Below, piece by piece: positions 43,256 through 50,799 of a stretch of DNA of 64,000 nucleotides. The notes beneath the pieces are model-generated. The model ran no database searches, was not told the DNA's origin, and saw nothing but the letters and a program-made list of their open reading frames with translations. The stretch is taken from NCBI GenBank assembly GCA_046346665.1, contig JAXMHQ010000009.1:62001-126000 (forward strand), read 5' to 3'. This DNA is from JAXMHQ01 sp046346665 (lineage in GTDB: Bacteria > Verrucomicrobiota > Verrucomicrobiia > Limisphaerales > JAXMHQ01). A program made the position numbers and the translations under genes. Every line of letters starts with the position of its first letter. The first letter of the stretch is position 1.

Positions 43256-43537
43256 GTGATAACCGTCTTCGCGTGCGGGGAAACGGAGCGCGTTTTTCGA
43301 GGCGAACGTTCCCGCAGGTTGCCGCCCGACATTCAGAACACCGCCCGGCGCAAGCTGGAATACCTGCACCGGGCGCGGACCTTGGGCGATTTGCTGGCCC
43401 CGCCGGGCAACCGGCTGGAGGCTCTTAAAGGCAAACGCTCAGGGCAGCCTAGCGTCCGCATCAATGACCAGTGGCGGATTTGTTTTGTTTGGCGCGGGGG
43501 CAACGCGGAGCAAGTGGAAATTGTAGACTACCATTAA
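43256..43537 (+). CDS. higB: HigB/RelE-like toxin (GraT type)
   Basis: The GTG at 43256 gives 93 residues beginning MITVFACGETERVFRGE. The ending SVRINDQWRICFVWRGG and VEIVDYH is diagnostic of the HigB/GraT branch of the RelE superfamily, mRNA endonucleases that act at the ribosome. The internal segment PPDIQNTARRKLEYLHRA and PPGNRLEALKGKRSGQ also match. Toxin-first order and the 6-bp gap to the antitoxin are typical of hig modules. It is transcribed from the palindromic promoter directly upstream. Confidence 0.93.
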   Translation: MITVFACGETERVFRGERSRRLPPDIQNTARRKLEYLHRARTLGDLLAPPGNRLEALKGKRSGQPSVRINDQWRICFVWRGGNAEQVEIVDYH

Positions 43538-43543
43538 CGTTTT

Positions 43544-43861
43544 ATGAGTAAACGCAACGACCGACTCGCCCCCGTTCACCCGGGCGACGTGCTCCGTGAG
43601 GACTTTATGAAGCCGATGGGCCTGTCCGCCTACGCGGTCGCCAAGGCCATTGGCGCGACGCCGATCGCCATCAGTGAAATCATCCGGCGCAAGCGCGCCG
43701 TGAGCGCAGAAATGGCCATCAAGCTCGGGCGGCTGTTCAACGTCTCTCCCGAACTTTGGATGGGCATTCAGGCCGATTACGACCTCGAAATCGCCCGCGG
43801 CCGCAGCGAAGCCGACATCTTCCGCCGAATCCAGCCGCTCAAGCTCGCGCCAGCCGCATGA
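43544..43861 (+). CDS. higA: HigA-family antitoxin (XRE helix-turn-helix)
   Basis: This 105-residue DNA-binding protein neutralises HigB and represses the operon. The opening RLAPVHPGDVLREDFMKPMGLS is the HigA signature. The helix-turn-helix covers about 26-60 (SAYAVAKAIGATPIAISEIIRRKRAVSAEMAIKLGRLF), with NVSPELWMGIQADYDLE following. It starts 6 bp after higB. The 101-bp element begins 81 bp downstream on the opposite strand. Confidence 0.94.
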   Translation: MSKRNDRLAPVHPGDVLREDFMKPMGLSAYAVAKAIGATPIAISEIIRRKRAVSAEMAIKLGRLFNVSPELWMGIQADYDLEIARGRSEADIFRRIQPLKLAPAA

Positions 43862-43942
43862 AAACGCGGAAAACTTTCTTGTTGGCTTGCTCATGGGTGG
43901 CACTGTCTCGTGTTTAAGAGGCGGCAGACCCCACCCCAGCCT

Positions 43943-44043
43943 GGTGTCGCCAGAGCAATCCGCTTGCAGCGAATGAGATACGTTCTTTTCGGAGGTGATT
44001 TTGGCCTTATGGAGCGATTTTTGGCCTCGTTTTTTGCTCCATA
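43943..44043 (-). repeat. Composite 101-bp repeat element, copy C
   Basis: On the minus strand the 36-bp palindrome (44043-44008, TATGGAGC ... GCTCCATA) is followed after 50 bp by the 15-mer TGCTCTGGCGACACC (43957-43943). The geometry is identical to copies A and B. Its 15-mer forms a perfect inverted pair with 43186-43200 around higBA. Confidence 0.8.
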
Positions 44044-44122
44044 GCACCCGGGGAGGAACATAATCCGAATCGATGGACGACGAGGGAGCTGATCTGGATA
44101 CGAAGCATGGCCGCCGTATCTT

Positions 44123-44158
44123 TATGGACGCGAAAACGGCCTCAAAAACCGCTCCATA
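44123..44158 (+). repeat. 36-bp palindrome of the composite element, isolated copy E
   Basis: TATGGACG ... GCTCCATA, exactly 36 bp, without the 15-mer at the expected distance. It stands 36 bp beyond the stop of the decayed gene and in inverse orientation to copy C, 79 bp away. Confidence 0.75.
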
Positions 44159-44194
44159 GATCCGGATTTGACCTCGCCCCGCTCCGCGGATCGC

Positions 44195-44617
44195 TCATTC
44201 CTCGCTCTTCAGCCGTTTCTGGCCTTCGACAATCTTGTGCCATCCGTACACGAGCGAGGCCCAGAAATGTTCGGTGAGATCGCGGGTCAGATGCGCTTCC
44301 AGATGGAACACGGGGTCCGTGCTCAGAGTTTGACCGCCGTTGAAATCGTGGTTGTCGCTGAAGAACCAGACGCAGGGCAGCAGCTCGAAAGTGGTTCACT
44401 GGCCGGGCACCCAGGGGCCGATCTGGCAGGTGATGGGCGCACCCACCCGGCCGTACCAGCGGTTTTGGCCGAGGTTCAGCGGCTGGCCGCTGTCATACTG
44501 CCCAACCGGGAAGGCAAGGTCGGCAAGCACGTCGAGCGAAAACCCGGGCTCGTACCGCAGCAAGTCAGGGATCGATTTGATCGCTTTCGGGCCGATGAGG
44601 TTGTAGTCCACTGCCAC
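44195..44617 (-). pseudogene. Decayed outer-membrane protein gene (SphA / phenol MetA-degradation family)
   Basis: One minus-strand frame, starting near MAVDYNLIGPKAIKSIPDLL, continues FSLDVLADLAFPVGQYDSG and LNLGQNRWYGRVGAPITCQIGP. It is then cut by a TGA (44398-44396) and goes on in the same frame as FELLPCVWFFSDNHDFNGG, HLEAHLTRDLTEHFWASLVYG, ending at TGA 44197-44195. The pattern (GxYD, NLGxNRW, NxDF-GG, xAHL-WAS) is that of the SphA/phenol-MetA-degradation family of outer-membrane barrels. The N-terminus is missing: an in-frame TGA lies 10 codons upstream. The C-terminal strands are absent as well. It is therefore a remnant. The 44618-44792 stretch shows nothing further. Confidence 0.65.
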
Positions 44618-44792
44618 GGGCGGCTGCTCCCGAGGCTGGCGTCACGGCGATATTGCCGCTCATGGAATCGCCACCCGGCACGGCACCTCCCTTGCTTAGG
44701 GCCGCGAATGGGCGGCCGGTGCGGGCGGGCTGTGACAGTCAACCGGTTGCAGGCACCCCCCAGCTCCATTATCGACAACTGGCTGACGCAAA

Positions 44793-46265
44793 ATGAACAC
44801 GATGACCAAATCGGAACCGGGCGGCTCGATGCTGTCGGATTATCATGTAAACGGTTTTTTCGACGAAATGTTTGGCCGGGACGGGTCGGTGCTCGGTCAT
44901 TACCAGAAGCTGCGGGAGGCATTCAAAGGCCTGGACCCGGTTGAATTCCAGGCCAAGCGGGATTCGGTGGACCTGGCCTTTTTGCGCCAGGGCGTGACGT
45001 TCAATGTCTATGGCGATTCCCGCGGAGCGGAGCGGATTTTCCCGTTCGATCTTGTCCCGCGCATCATTCCCGCGAAGGAATGGGAATACCTCGAGCGCGG
45101 CCTGGTCCAGCGCATTACGGCGCTGAATTTGTTCCTGCACGACATTTACCACGAACAGAAGATCGTGAAGGACGGGGTCATTCCCGCGCATTACATTTTA
45201 TCGGGAAAACATTTCCGCCGGGAATTCGTGAACTTCGAGGTGCCGAAGAACATTTACATCCATGTTTGCGGCACCGACCTGATCCGGAATGAAAAGGGCG
45301 AATACATGGTGCTGGAGGACAATGGCCGTTGTCCGAGCGGCGTGAGTTACGTCCTGGAAAACCGGCGCGCGATGAAGCGGACCTTCCGGGGCATGTTCGA
45401 GACGATCGGGGTGCAGCCGGTGGACCAGTATCCGCAGGAGCTGCTGAAGATGCTGCGTTACATCGCCCCGGCGGGCGTTCCGTTCCCGCGCGTCGTGCTG
45501 CTGACGCCCGGGGCGGGCAACAGCGCCTATTTCGAACACACCTATCTCGCGCGACAGATGGGCATCGAGATCGTGGAAGGCCGCGACCTGCTGGTACGCG
45601 ACGAGCACGTGTTCATGCGCACCACCAAGGGGCTCCAGCCGGTGCACGTGATTTACCGCCGGATCGACGACGATTTCCTGGACCCGACGGTGTTCCGCCG
45701 CGATTCGATGCTCGGCGTGCCGGGACTGATCGGGGCCTACCGCGCCGGGAACGTTTCACTCGCCAATTCCATCGGCACCGGCATCGCGGACGACAAGGTC
45801 ATCTACCATTTCGTTCCTCGCATGATCCGCTATTACCTCAAGCAGGAGCCGATCATTCCGAACGTGCCGACCTACCTGGCCAGCGAGGAATCCGACCTGA
45901 AATACATCCTCGAACACCTCGACGAACTCGTGGTGAAGGCCGCGAACGAATCCGGCGGCTACGGCATGCTGATGGGCCCCAAGGCGTCGAAGGCCGAGAT
46001 CGAGGAGTTCCGCCGCGCCATCCTCGCCGCCCCCCGCAATTACATCGCCCAACCCATGATCTCGCTGTCCAGCCATCCGACGTTTGTGGACGGCGGATTC
46101 GAGGGGCGCCACATCGATCTGCGGCCGTTCATTCTCAACGGCGAAAAAATCGTGATCGTGCCCGGCGGCCTGACGCGCGTCGCGCTACGCAAGGGATCGC
46201 TCGTGGTGAACTCGTCGCAAGGCGGCGGCAGCAAGGACACCTGGGTGCTCTACGGGAATGAATAG
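44793..46265 (+). CDS. Circularly permuted ATP-grasp type 2 protein (COG2308-like), amidoligase candidate
   Basis: This 490-residue cytoplasmic protein belongs to the DUF404/DUF407 group. Signatures are GVTFNVYGDSRGAERIFPFD (about 68-87), the catalytic stretch VLEDNGRCPSGVSYVLENR, DPTVFRRDSMLGVPGL, VVKAANESGGYGMLMGP and SSQGGGSKDTWVL at the C-terminus. The last two carry the nucleotide-binding Lys and the Gly-rich loop. ATP-grasp enzymes of this group are predicted to form amide bonds; the substrates are unknown. It is the first gene of the 44.8-55.1 kb cluster and is followed by its usual partner, an alpha-E protein. Confidence 0.92.
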   Translation: MNTMTKSEPGGSMLSDYHVNGFFDEMFGRDGSVLGHYQKLREAFKGLDPVEFQAKRDSVDLAFLRQGVTFNVYGDSRGAERIFPFDLVPRIIPAKEWEYLERGLVQRITALNLFLHDIYHEQKIVKDGVIPAHYILSGKHFRREFVNFEVPKNIYIHVCGTDLIRNEKGEYMVLEDNGRCPSGVSYVLENRRAMKRTFRGMFETIGVQPVDQYPQELLKMLRYIAPAGVPFPRVVLLTPGAGNSAYFEHTYLARQMGIEIVEGRDLLVRDEHVFMRTTKGLQPVHVIYRRIDDDFLDPTVFRRDSMLGVPGLIGAYRAGNVSLANSIGTGIADDKVIYHFVPRMIRYYLKQEPIIPNVPTYLASEESDLKYILEHLDELVVKAANESGGYGMLMGPKASKAEIEEFRRAILAAPRNYIAQPMISLSSHPTFVDGGFEGRHIDLRPFILNGEKIVIVPGGLTRVALRKGSLVVNSSQGGGSKDTWVLYGNE

Positions 46266-46292
46266 CCGAGGGCCAGTGGCGGCGGCCACTGG

Positions 46293-46326
46293 CAATAGCC
46301 GACAGCCAATAGCCAATAGCCAATCC
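46293..46326. repeat. Heptad array CAATAGC-type
   Basis: Five 7-bp units between the ATP-grasp stop and the alpha-E start, preceded by a short hairpin (GCCAGTGG ... CCACTGGC, about 46272-46293). Same unit as at 24661-24694. Confidence 0.8.
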
Positions 46327-46336
46327 TAAAATTCGC

Positions 46337-47374
46337 ATGCTCTCGCGAGTCGCCAATTCCCTCTACTGGATGTCCCGCTACGTCGAACGCGCCGAAAACA
46401 TCGCGCGCATCCTGGACGTGAACCTGCAGTTGCTCCTGGATTTTCGCGGCCTCGATGACGACGGGCTGCGCGATCATTGGATGCCGATCATCCAGTGCAC
46501 GGGCGACCAGGAGGCGTTCACGGCGCAATACGGCCGGGCCACCGCGTCCGCGGTGTCGGAATTCATGGTGTTCCGCCAGGAGAACCCGAACTCGATCGTC
46601 TCTTCAATCTGCCAGGCGCGGGAAAATGCCCGGACCGTGCGTGACCAGATCACGTCCGAAACCTGGGAGGAGCTGAACCGGCTCTACCTGTTCGTTCTCT
46701 CCCCGGAAGCGCGCCGGGTCTGGAATGACAACCCTTCGGACTTTTTCAACCAGATCAAGAACAGCTCGATCCAGTTGATCGGGTTGAGCGAGGCCACGCA
46801 CATTCACAACGAGGGCTGGTGGTTCAGCCAGGCGGGCCGGTTCATCGAGCGGGCCGACAAGACTTCGCGGATCCTGGACGTGCGGTATCACACCCTGCCG
46901 GCGAAAGGCATGCCGGTTTCCGTCAACCAGGCCGGGGCGCTCGAATGGACCGCCATCCTCCGGTCCTGCAGCGCCTGGGACGCCTACAAATCCGTCTACG
47001 GCGGCGACGTCCACCCCCGCGACGTCGCGGATCTGCTCGTGTTGAACGAGGATTTTCCGCGCTCGGTCCGGTTTTGCGTGGAACGGCTCAACGAAACTCT
47101 CCGGTGCATCTCGGGCGTGCCCGGACGCCGTTTCGCCAACGACGCCGACAAATTGTCCGGCCGCCTCGCCGCGGAACTGCAGTACAGCAGCATCCAGGAA
47201 ATCTTCGATCACGGCCTGCACGACTATCTCGACCAGCTCCAGCTCAAGCTCAACGCCGTGGGCGGGGCGCTGTTCCAAACCTACATCAGCCACGCCTTCG
47301 AAACCGCCAGCGAAGAGCACTTCGTCCAGCAGGAGGAACAGCAACAACAATCCGGCGCACCCATGCCGCACTAA
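46337..47374 (+). CDS. Alpha-E domain protein (COG2307-like)
   Basis: This 345-residue all-helical protein opens LSRVANSLYWMSRYVERAENIARILDVN, the alpha-E signature. Further conserved parts are SICQARENARTVRDQITSETWEELNRLY, GWWFSQAGRFIERADKTSRILDVRY and VLNEDFPRSVRFCVERL. The family has no experimentally proven activity that I know of. It is nearly always adjacent or fused to a circularly permuted ATP-grasp protein and is thought to act with it. A Gln-rich tail (EEQQQQSG) ends the protein. Confidence 0.92.
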   Translation: MLSRVANSLYWMSRYVERAENIARILDVNLQLLLDFRGLDDDGLRDHWMPIIQCTGDQEAFTAQYGRATASAVSEFMVFRQENPNSIVSSICQARENARTVRDQITSETWEELNRLYLFVLSPEARRVWNDNPSDFFNQIKNSSIQLIGLSEATHIHNEGWWFSQAGRFIERADKTSRILDVRYHTLPAKGMPVSVNQAGALEWTAILRSCSAWDAYKSVYGGDVHPRDVADLLVLNEDFPRSVRFCVERLNETLRCISGVPGRRFANDADKLSGRLAAELQYSSIQEIFDHGLHDYLDQLQLKLNAVGGALFQTYISHAFETASEEHFVQQEEQQQQSGAPMPH

Positions 47375-47417
47375 CCCTCCAACCCCAACCCAATAACCTG
47401 GCCGCCCCAGGACACGC

Positions 47418-48848
47418 ATGTCGATCCACGTCGCCCTGAACCATCGGACCCACTACCGCTACGACCGCCCGGTGGCGCTCGGGCCGCAAATCATCCGCCT
47501 CCGGCCTGCGCCCCATTCCCGCACCCGGATCCTCTCCTACTCGCTCCGCGTCCGGCCCGGAAAACATTTCATCCACTGGCAGCAGGATCCCCAGTCCAAT
47601 CACCTCGCCCGACTCGTCTTCCCGGAACCCACCCGCGAATTCTACGTCGAGGTCGACCTGGTCGCCGAAATGGCCGTGCTCAACCCGTTCGATTTCTTCC
47701 TCGAACCCCAGGCCGAGCATGTGCCGTTCGAATACGATCCGGCGCTCGACCACGAACTCGCGCCGTTCCTCCTGCCGCTCCCGGCCGAACCCGCGTTCGG
47801 CGAATACCTCGCCGCCGTCCGCCGCGATTACCTCGCCGCACACCCGGCGCCCGGCCTGCGCACTGTCGATTTTCTCGTCGGCCTGAACCAGAAACTCTGG
47901 AAAGACATCCGCTACCTGATCCGGCTGGAACCCGGCGTTCAAACCCCGGAGGAAACCCTGCAGAAACGGAGCGGTTCCTGCCGCGACTCGGCCTGGCTCC
48001 TGTGCCAGTTGCTCCGCCACCTCGGCCTCGCCGCCCGCTTCGTCAGCGGCTACCTCATCCAACTGAAACCCGACCTCAAATCGCTCGACGGCCCCAGCGG
48101 CGCGGAGTCGGATTTCACGGACCTGCACGCCTGGTGCGAGGTCTACCTGCCGGGAGCGGGATGGATCGGCCTCGACCCGACCAGCGGCCTGCTGGCCGGC
48201 GAGGGCCACATCCCGCTCGCGGCAACTCCCGACCCTCAAAGCGCCGCGCCCATCACCGGGCTGGTCGAGGAATGCAAATCCGAATTTGAATTTCACATGT
48301 CCGTGACCCGGCTGCGCGAGTCGCCCCGCGTCACCAAACCCTACACCGAGGAACAATGGGCCGACATCCAGCGCCTCGGCCGCCAGGTGGACGCGGAACT
48401 CAAGGCCGGCGATTGCCGGCTGACGTTCGGCGGCGAACCCACCTTCGTCAGCATCGACGACCGCGACGGCCCGGAATGGAACACGATTGCGCAGGGACCG
48501 ATGAAGCGTCGGCTGGCGGATGACCTCCTGCGGCGCCTGAAGCGCCGGTTCACCTCGGGCGCCCTGCTGCACCATGGCCAGGGGAAATGGTATCCGGGCG
48601 AGTCCCTGCCGCGCTGGGCGTTCGGCTGTTACTGGCGCAAAGACGGCGAGGCCATCTGGGCAAACGAGGAATTGTTCGCGCTCCAGGATCGTGCCTACGG
48701 CTTCGACGCAGCCCGGGCGGAACGATTCATCCGCGCCCTGTCGGAACGGCTCGGATGCGGCGACCGCTGGATCCTGCCCGCGTTCGAAGACGCCTGGTAT
48801 TACCTCTGGAAGGAAAGGCGCCTGCCGACCAACGTCGATCCTTTCTAA
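47418..48848 (+). CDS. Transglutaminase-fold/DUF2126 protein, N-terminal part, ended by an in-frame TAA
   Basis: The 476-residue frame holds a bacterial transglutaminase N-terminal domain (about 5-100), the transglutaminase core with a complete triad (RSGSCRDSAWLL, Cys188; DLHAWCEVYL, His237; WIGLDPTSG, Asp253) and the first half of a DUF2126 domain (from about 325, GGEPTFVSIDDRDGPEWN). The frame stops at TAA 48846-48848 after NVDPF, then continues in the same frame with SRLKDPEERARLARIFEAGL, exactly as the intact family does. The full gene would be 47418-50744 (1109 codons). It may be a recent nonsense mutation, a sequencing error or a true split. The transglutaminase domain alone is complete. 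Confidence 0.85.
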   Translation: MSIHVALNHRTHYRYDRPVALGPQIIRLRPAPHSRTRILSYSLRVRPGKHFIHWQQDPQSNHLARLVFPEPTREFYVEVDLVAEMAVLNPFDFFLEPQAEHVPFEYDPALDHELAPFLLPLPAEPAFGEYLAAVRRDYLAAHPAPGLRTVDFLVGLNQKLWKDIRYLIRLEPGVQTPEETLQKRSGSCRDSAWLLCQLLRHLGLAARFVSGYLIQLKPDLKSLDGPSGAESDFTDLHAWCEVYLPGAGWIGLDPTSGLLAGEGHIPLAATPDPQSAAPITGLVEECKSEFEFHMSVTRLRESPRVTKPYTEEQWADIQRLGRQVDAELKAGDCRLTFGGEPTFVSIDDRDGPEWNTIAQGPMKRRLADDLLRRLKRRFTSGALLHHGQGKWYPGESLPRWAFGCYWRKDGEAIWANEELFALQDRAYGFDAARAERFIRALSERLGCGDRWILPAFEDAWYYLWKERRLPTNVDPF

Positions 48849-48854
48849 TCGCGA

Positions 48855-50744
48855 TTGAAGGACCCCGAGGAGCGCGCCCGCCTCGCGCGGATTTTCGAGG
48901 CCGGCCTGGACCAGGTGGTGGGCTACGCACTGCCCGTCGAGCGCCGCTGGTCCGGCGGCGTGCCCTCCTGGGGCAGCGGGCCCTGGTTCCTCCGATCCGA
49001 ACGTTGCTACCTGATCCCGGGCGATTCCCCGATGGGATTCCGGCTGCCGCTGGATTCGCTCCCCTGGGTTTCCGCCGGCGATTATCCCTACGTGAATCCA
49101 GCCGATCCGCAGGAGGAACGGCCGCCCTTGCCGCCGCGGCAGGCGTTTCTGTCGCGGGGTGCGGCGCGGGCCGGAAAGCGCCCGGCCCCGGATGCCTTGA
49201 CGCCGCGCGAGCAGGAAAGCGCCGACGCTCCCTCGGGGGTGGTCCGAACCGCCCTGTGCCTGCAGCCGCGGGACGGGCGGCTGCATGTGTTCATGCCGCC
49301 GGTGCGGACGCTCGATGATTACCTGGAACTGGTGACGGCCGTGGAGGACACCGCGCAGCGGCTGGACACGCCGATCGTCATGGAGGGTTACACGCCCCCG
49401 CACGATCCCCGCGTCAACGTTCTCAAAGTCACACCCGATCCCGGCGTGATCGAGGTGAACCTGCACCCGACCTCCGGCTGGGATGAAATGGTGGATCAAA
49501 CGGTTGGCTTGTACGAGGAAGCGCGCTTGTCGCGGCTGGGCACGGAAAAATTCATGCTGGACGGCCGGCACACCGGGACCGGTGGCGGCAACCACCTCGT
49601 GATCGGCGGCGCCACGCCGCAGGATTCGCCCCTGCTCCGCCGCCCGGACCTGCTACGCTCCCTGATCACCTACTGGCAGAATCATCCCGCGCTGTCGTTC
49701 CTCTTCAGCGGGCTCTTCATCGGGCCCACCAGCCAGAGCCCGCGCGTCGATGAAGCACGAAACGATTCGCTCCACGAACTGGCCGTGGCCTTCAACCAGG
49801 TGCCCTCCGGCGGCACCCCGCCACCCTGGCTCGTCGATCGCCTCTTCCGAAACCTGCTGATCGACTCCACCGGCAACACCCACCGCGCCGAGTTCAGCAT
49901 GGATAAATTGTATCCGCCCGAAACCGCCTCCGGCCGGCTCGGATTGCTTGAGCTGCGCGGATTCGAAATGCCCCCGCACGCGCGCATGAGCCTTGCCCAA
50001 CAGTTATTGCTGCGCACCCTCATCGCCCGGTTCTGGAATGAGCCCTACAAAAATCCGCTCGTGCGCTGGGGCACCGACATCCACGACCGCTGGATGCTGC
50101 CTCACTTTGTCTGGAATGATCTCCAGGACATCGTCGGCGAACTCCGCCGGGCGGGGTTCCCGATGGAAGCCGACTGGTTCCAGCCGCATTTTGAATTCCG
50201 ATTCCCGTCCATCGGCGACCTGGAATCGCACAATGTCCACGTGGAACTCCGGCAGGCGCTCGAGCCGTGGCATGTGCTCGGCGAAGAGCCCGGCCCCGGG
50301 GGCACCGTCCGATACGTCGATTCCTCCCTTGAACGATTGCAGATCAAGGCGCGCGGGCTCGTGCCGGGGCGCCATGCCCTGTGCGTCCACGGCGTCCGGA
50401 TCCCGCTCCACCCCACCGGTACCAACGGCGAAGCCGTCGCCGGCGTCCGCTACCGCGCCTGGCAGCCGCCCAATTGCCTCCACCCCACCATCGGCGTCCA
50501 TACCCCGCTCGTGTTCGACCTCGTCGACACCTGGAACCGCCGCAGCGTCGGCGGCTGCACCTATCACGTCATGCACCCGGGCGGACGGAATTACGTGACC
50601 TTTCCCGTCAACGCCTACGAAGCCGAAAGCCGCCGGCTGGCCCGGTTCTTCCGCGAAGGCCATTCACCGGGCCCCACGGATCCCCGCGCGCCCGAACCGC
50701 AACCCGATTTTCCATTCACACTCGATTTGCGGAATGTGGACTGA
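48855..50744 (+). CDS. DUF2126 protein, C-terminal part, in frame after the TAA
   Basis: This frame follows the TAA at 48846-48848 in the same register. The first possible start is a TTG at 48855, without a recognisable ribosome-binding site, so independent translation is doubtful. Its 629 residues include FMPPVRTLDDYLELVTAVEDTA, VNLHPTSGWDEMVDQTVGLYEEAR, FMLDGRHTGTGGGNHLVIGGATP and LELRGFEMPPHARMSLAQQLLL, all typical of DUF2126. The glycine-rich HTGTGGGNH segment looks like a possible nucleotide or metal site (inference). Unless read through or repaired, the DUF2126 fold would be broken between the two parts. Confidence 0.8.
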   Translation: MKDPEERARLARIFEAGLDQVVGYALPVERRWSGGVPSWGSGPWFLRSERCYLIPGDSPMGFRLPLDSLPWVSAGDYPYVNPADPQEERPPLPPRQAFLSRGAARAGKRPAPDALTPREQESADAPSGVVRTALCLQPRDGRLHVFMPPVRTLDDYLELVTAVEDTAQRLDTPIVMEGYTPPHDPRVNVLKVTPDPGVIEVNLHPTSGWDEMVDQTVGLYEEARLSRLGTEKFMLDGRHTGTGGGNHLVIGGATPQDSPLLRRPDLLRSLITYWQNHPALSFLFSGLFIGPTSQSPRVDEARNDSLHELAVAFNQVPSGGTPPPWLVDRLFRNLLIDSTGNTHRAEFSMDKLYPPETASGRLGLLELRGFEMPPHARMSLAQQLLLRTLIARFWNEPYKNPLVRWGTDIHDRWMLPHFVWNDLQDIVGELRRAGFPMEADWFQPHFEFRFPSIGDLESHNVHVELRQALEPWHVLGEEPGPGGTVRYVDSSLERLQIKARGLVPGRHALCVHGVRIPLHPTGTNGEAVAGVRYRAWQPPNCLHPTIGVHTPLVFDLVDTWNRRSVGGCTYHVMHPGGRNYVTFPVNAYEAESRRLARFFREGHSPGPTDPRAPEPQPDFPFTLDLRNVD

Positions 50745-50799
50745 CCCCGATTTTAAGACGGGCCAAACCGCGAAGACCGGGGTAGACTGCCCCGACTCC

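Noticed and set aside
43544..43861. Reading the XRE protein as a phage repressor
   Set aside because: The HigA-specific HPGDVLREDF opening and the adjacent HigB toxin settle the toxin-antitoxin assignment; no phage genes are nearby.
44168..44944. 258-residue plus-strand open frame before the ATP-grasp cluster
   Set aside because: It overlaps the start of the ATP-grasp gene, crosses the decayed minus-strand barrel gene and has no protein-like features.
47286..49595. 769-residue minus-strand frame covering the site of the TAA in the DUF2126 gene
   Set aside because: No recognisable domain, and the plus-strand product is clearly family-like on both sides of the stop.
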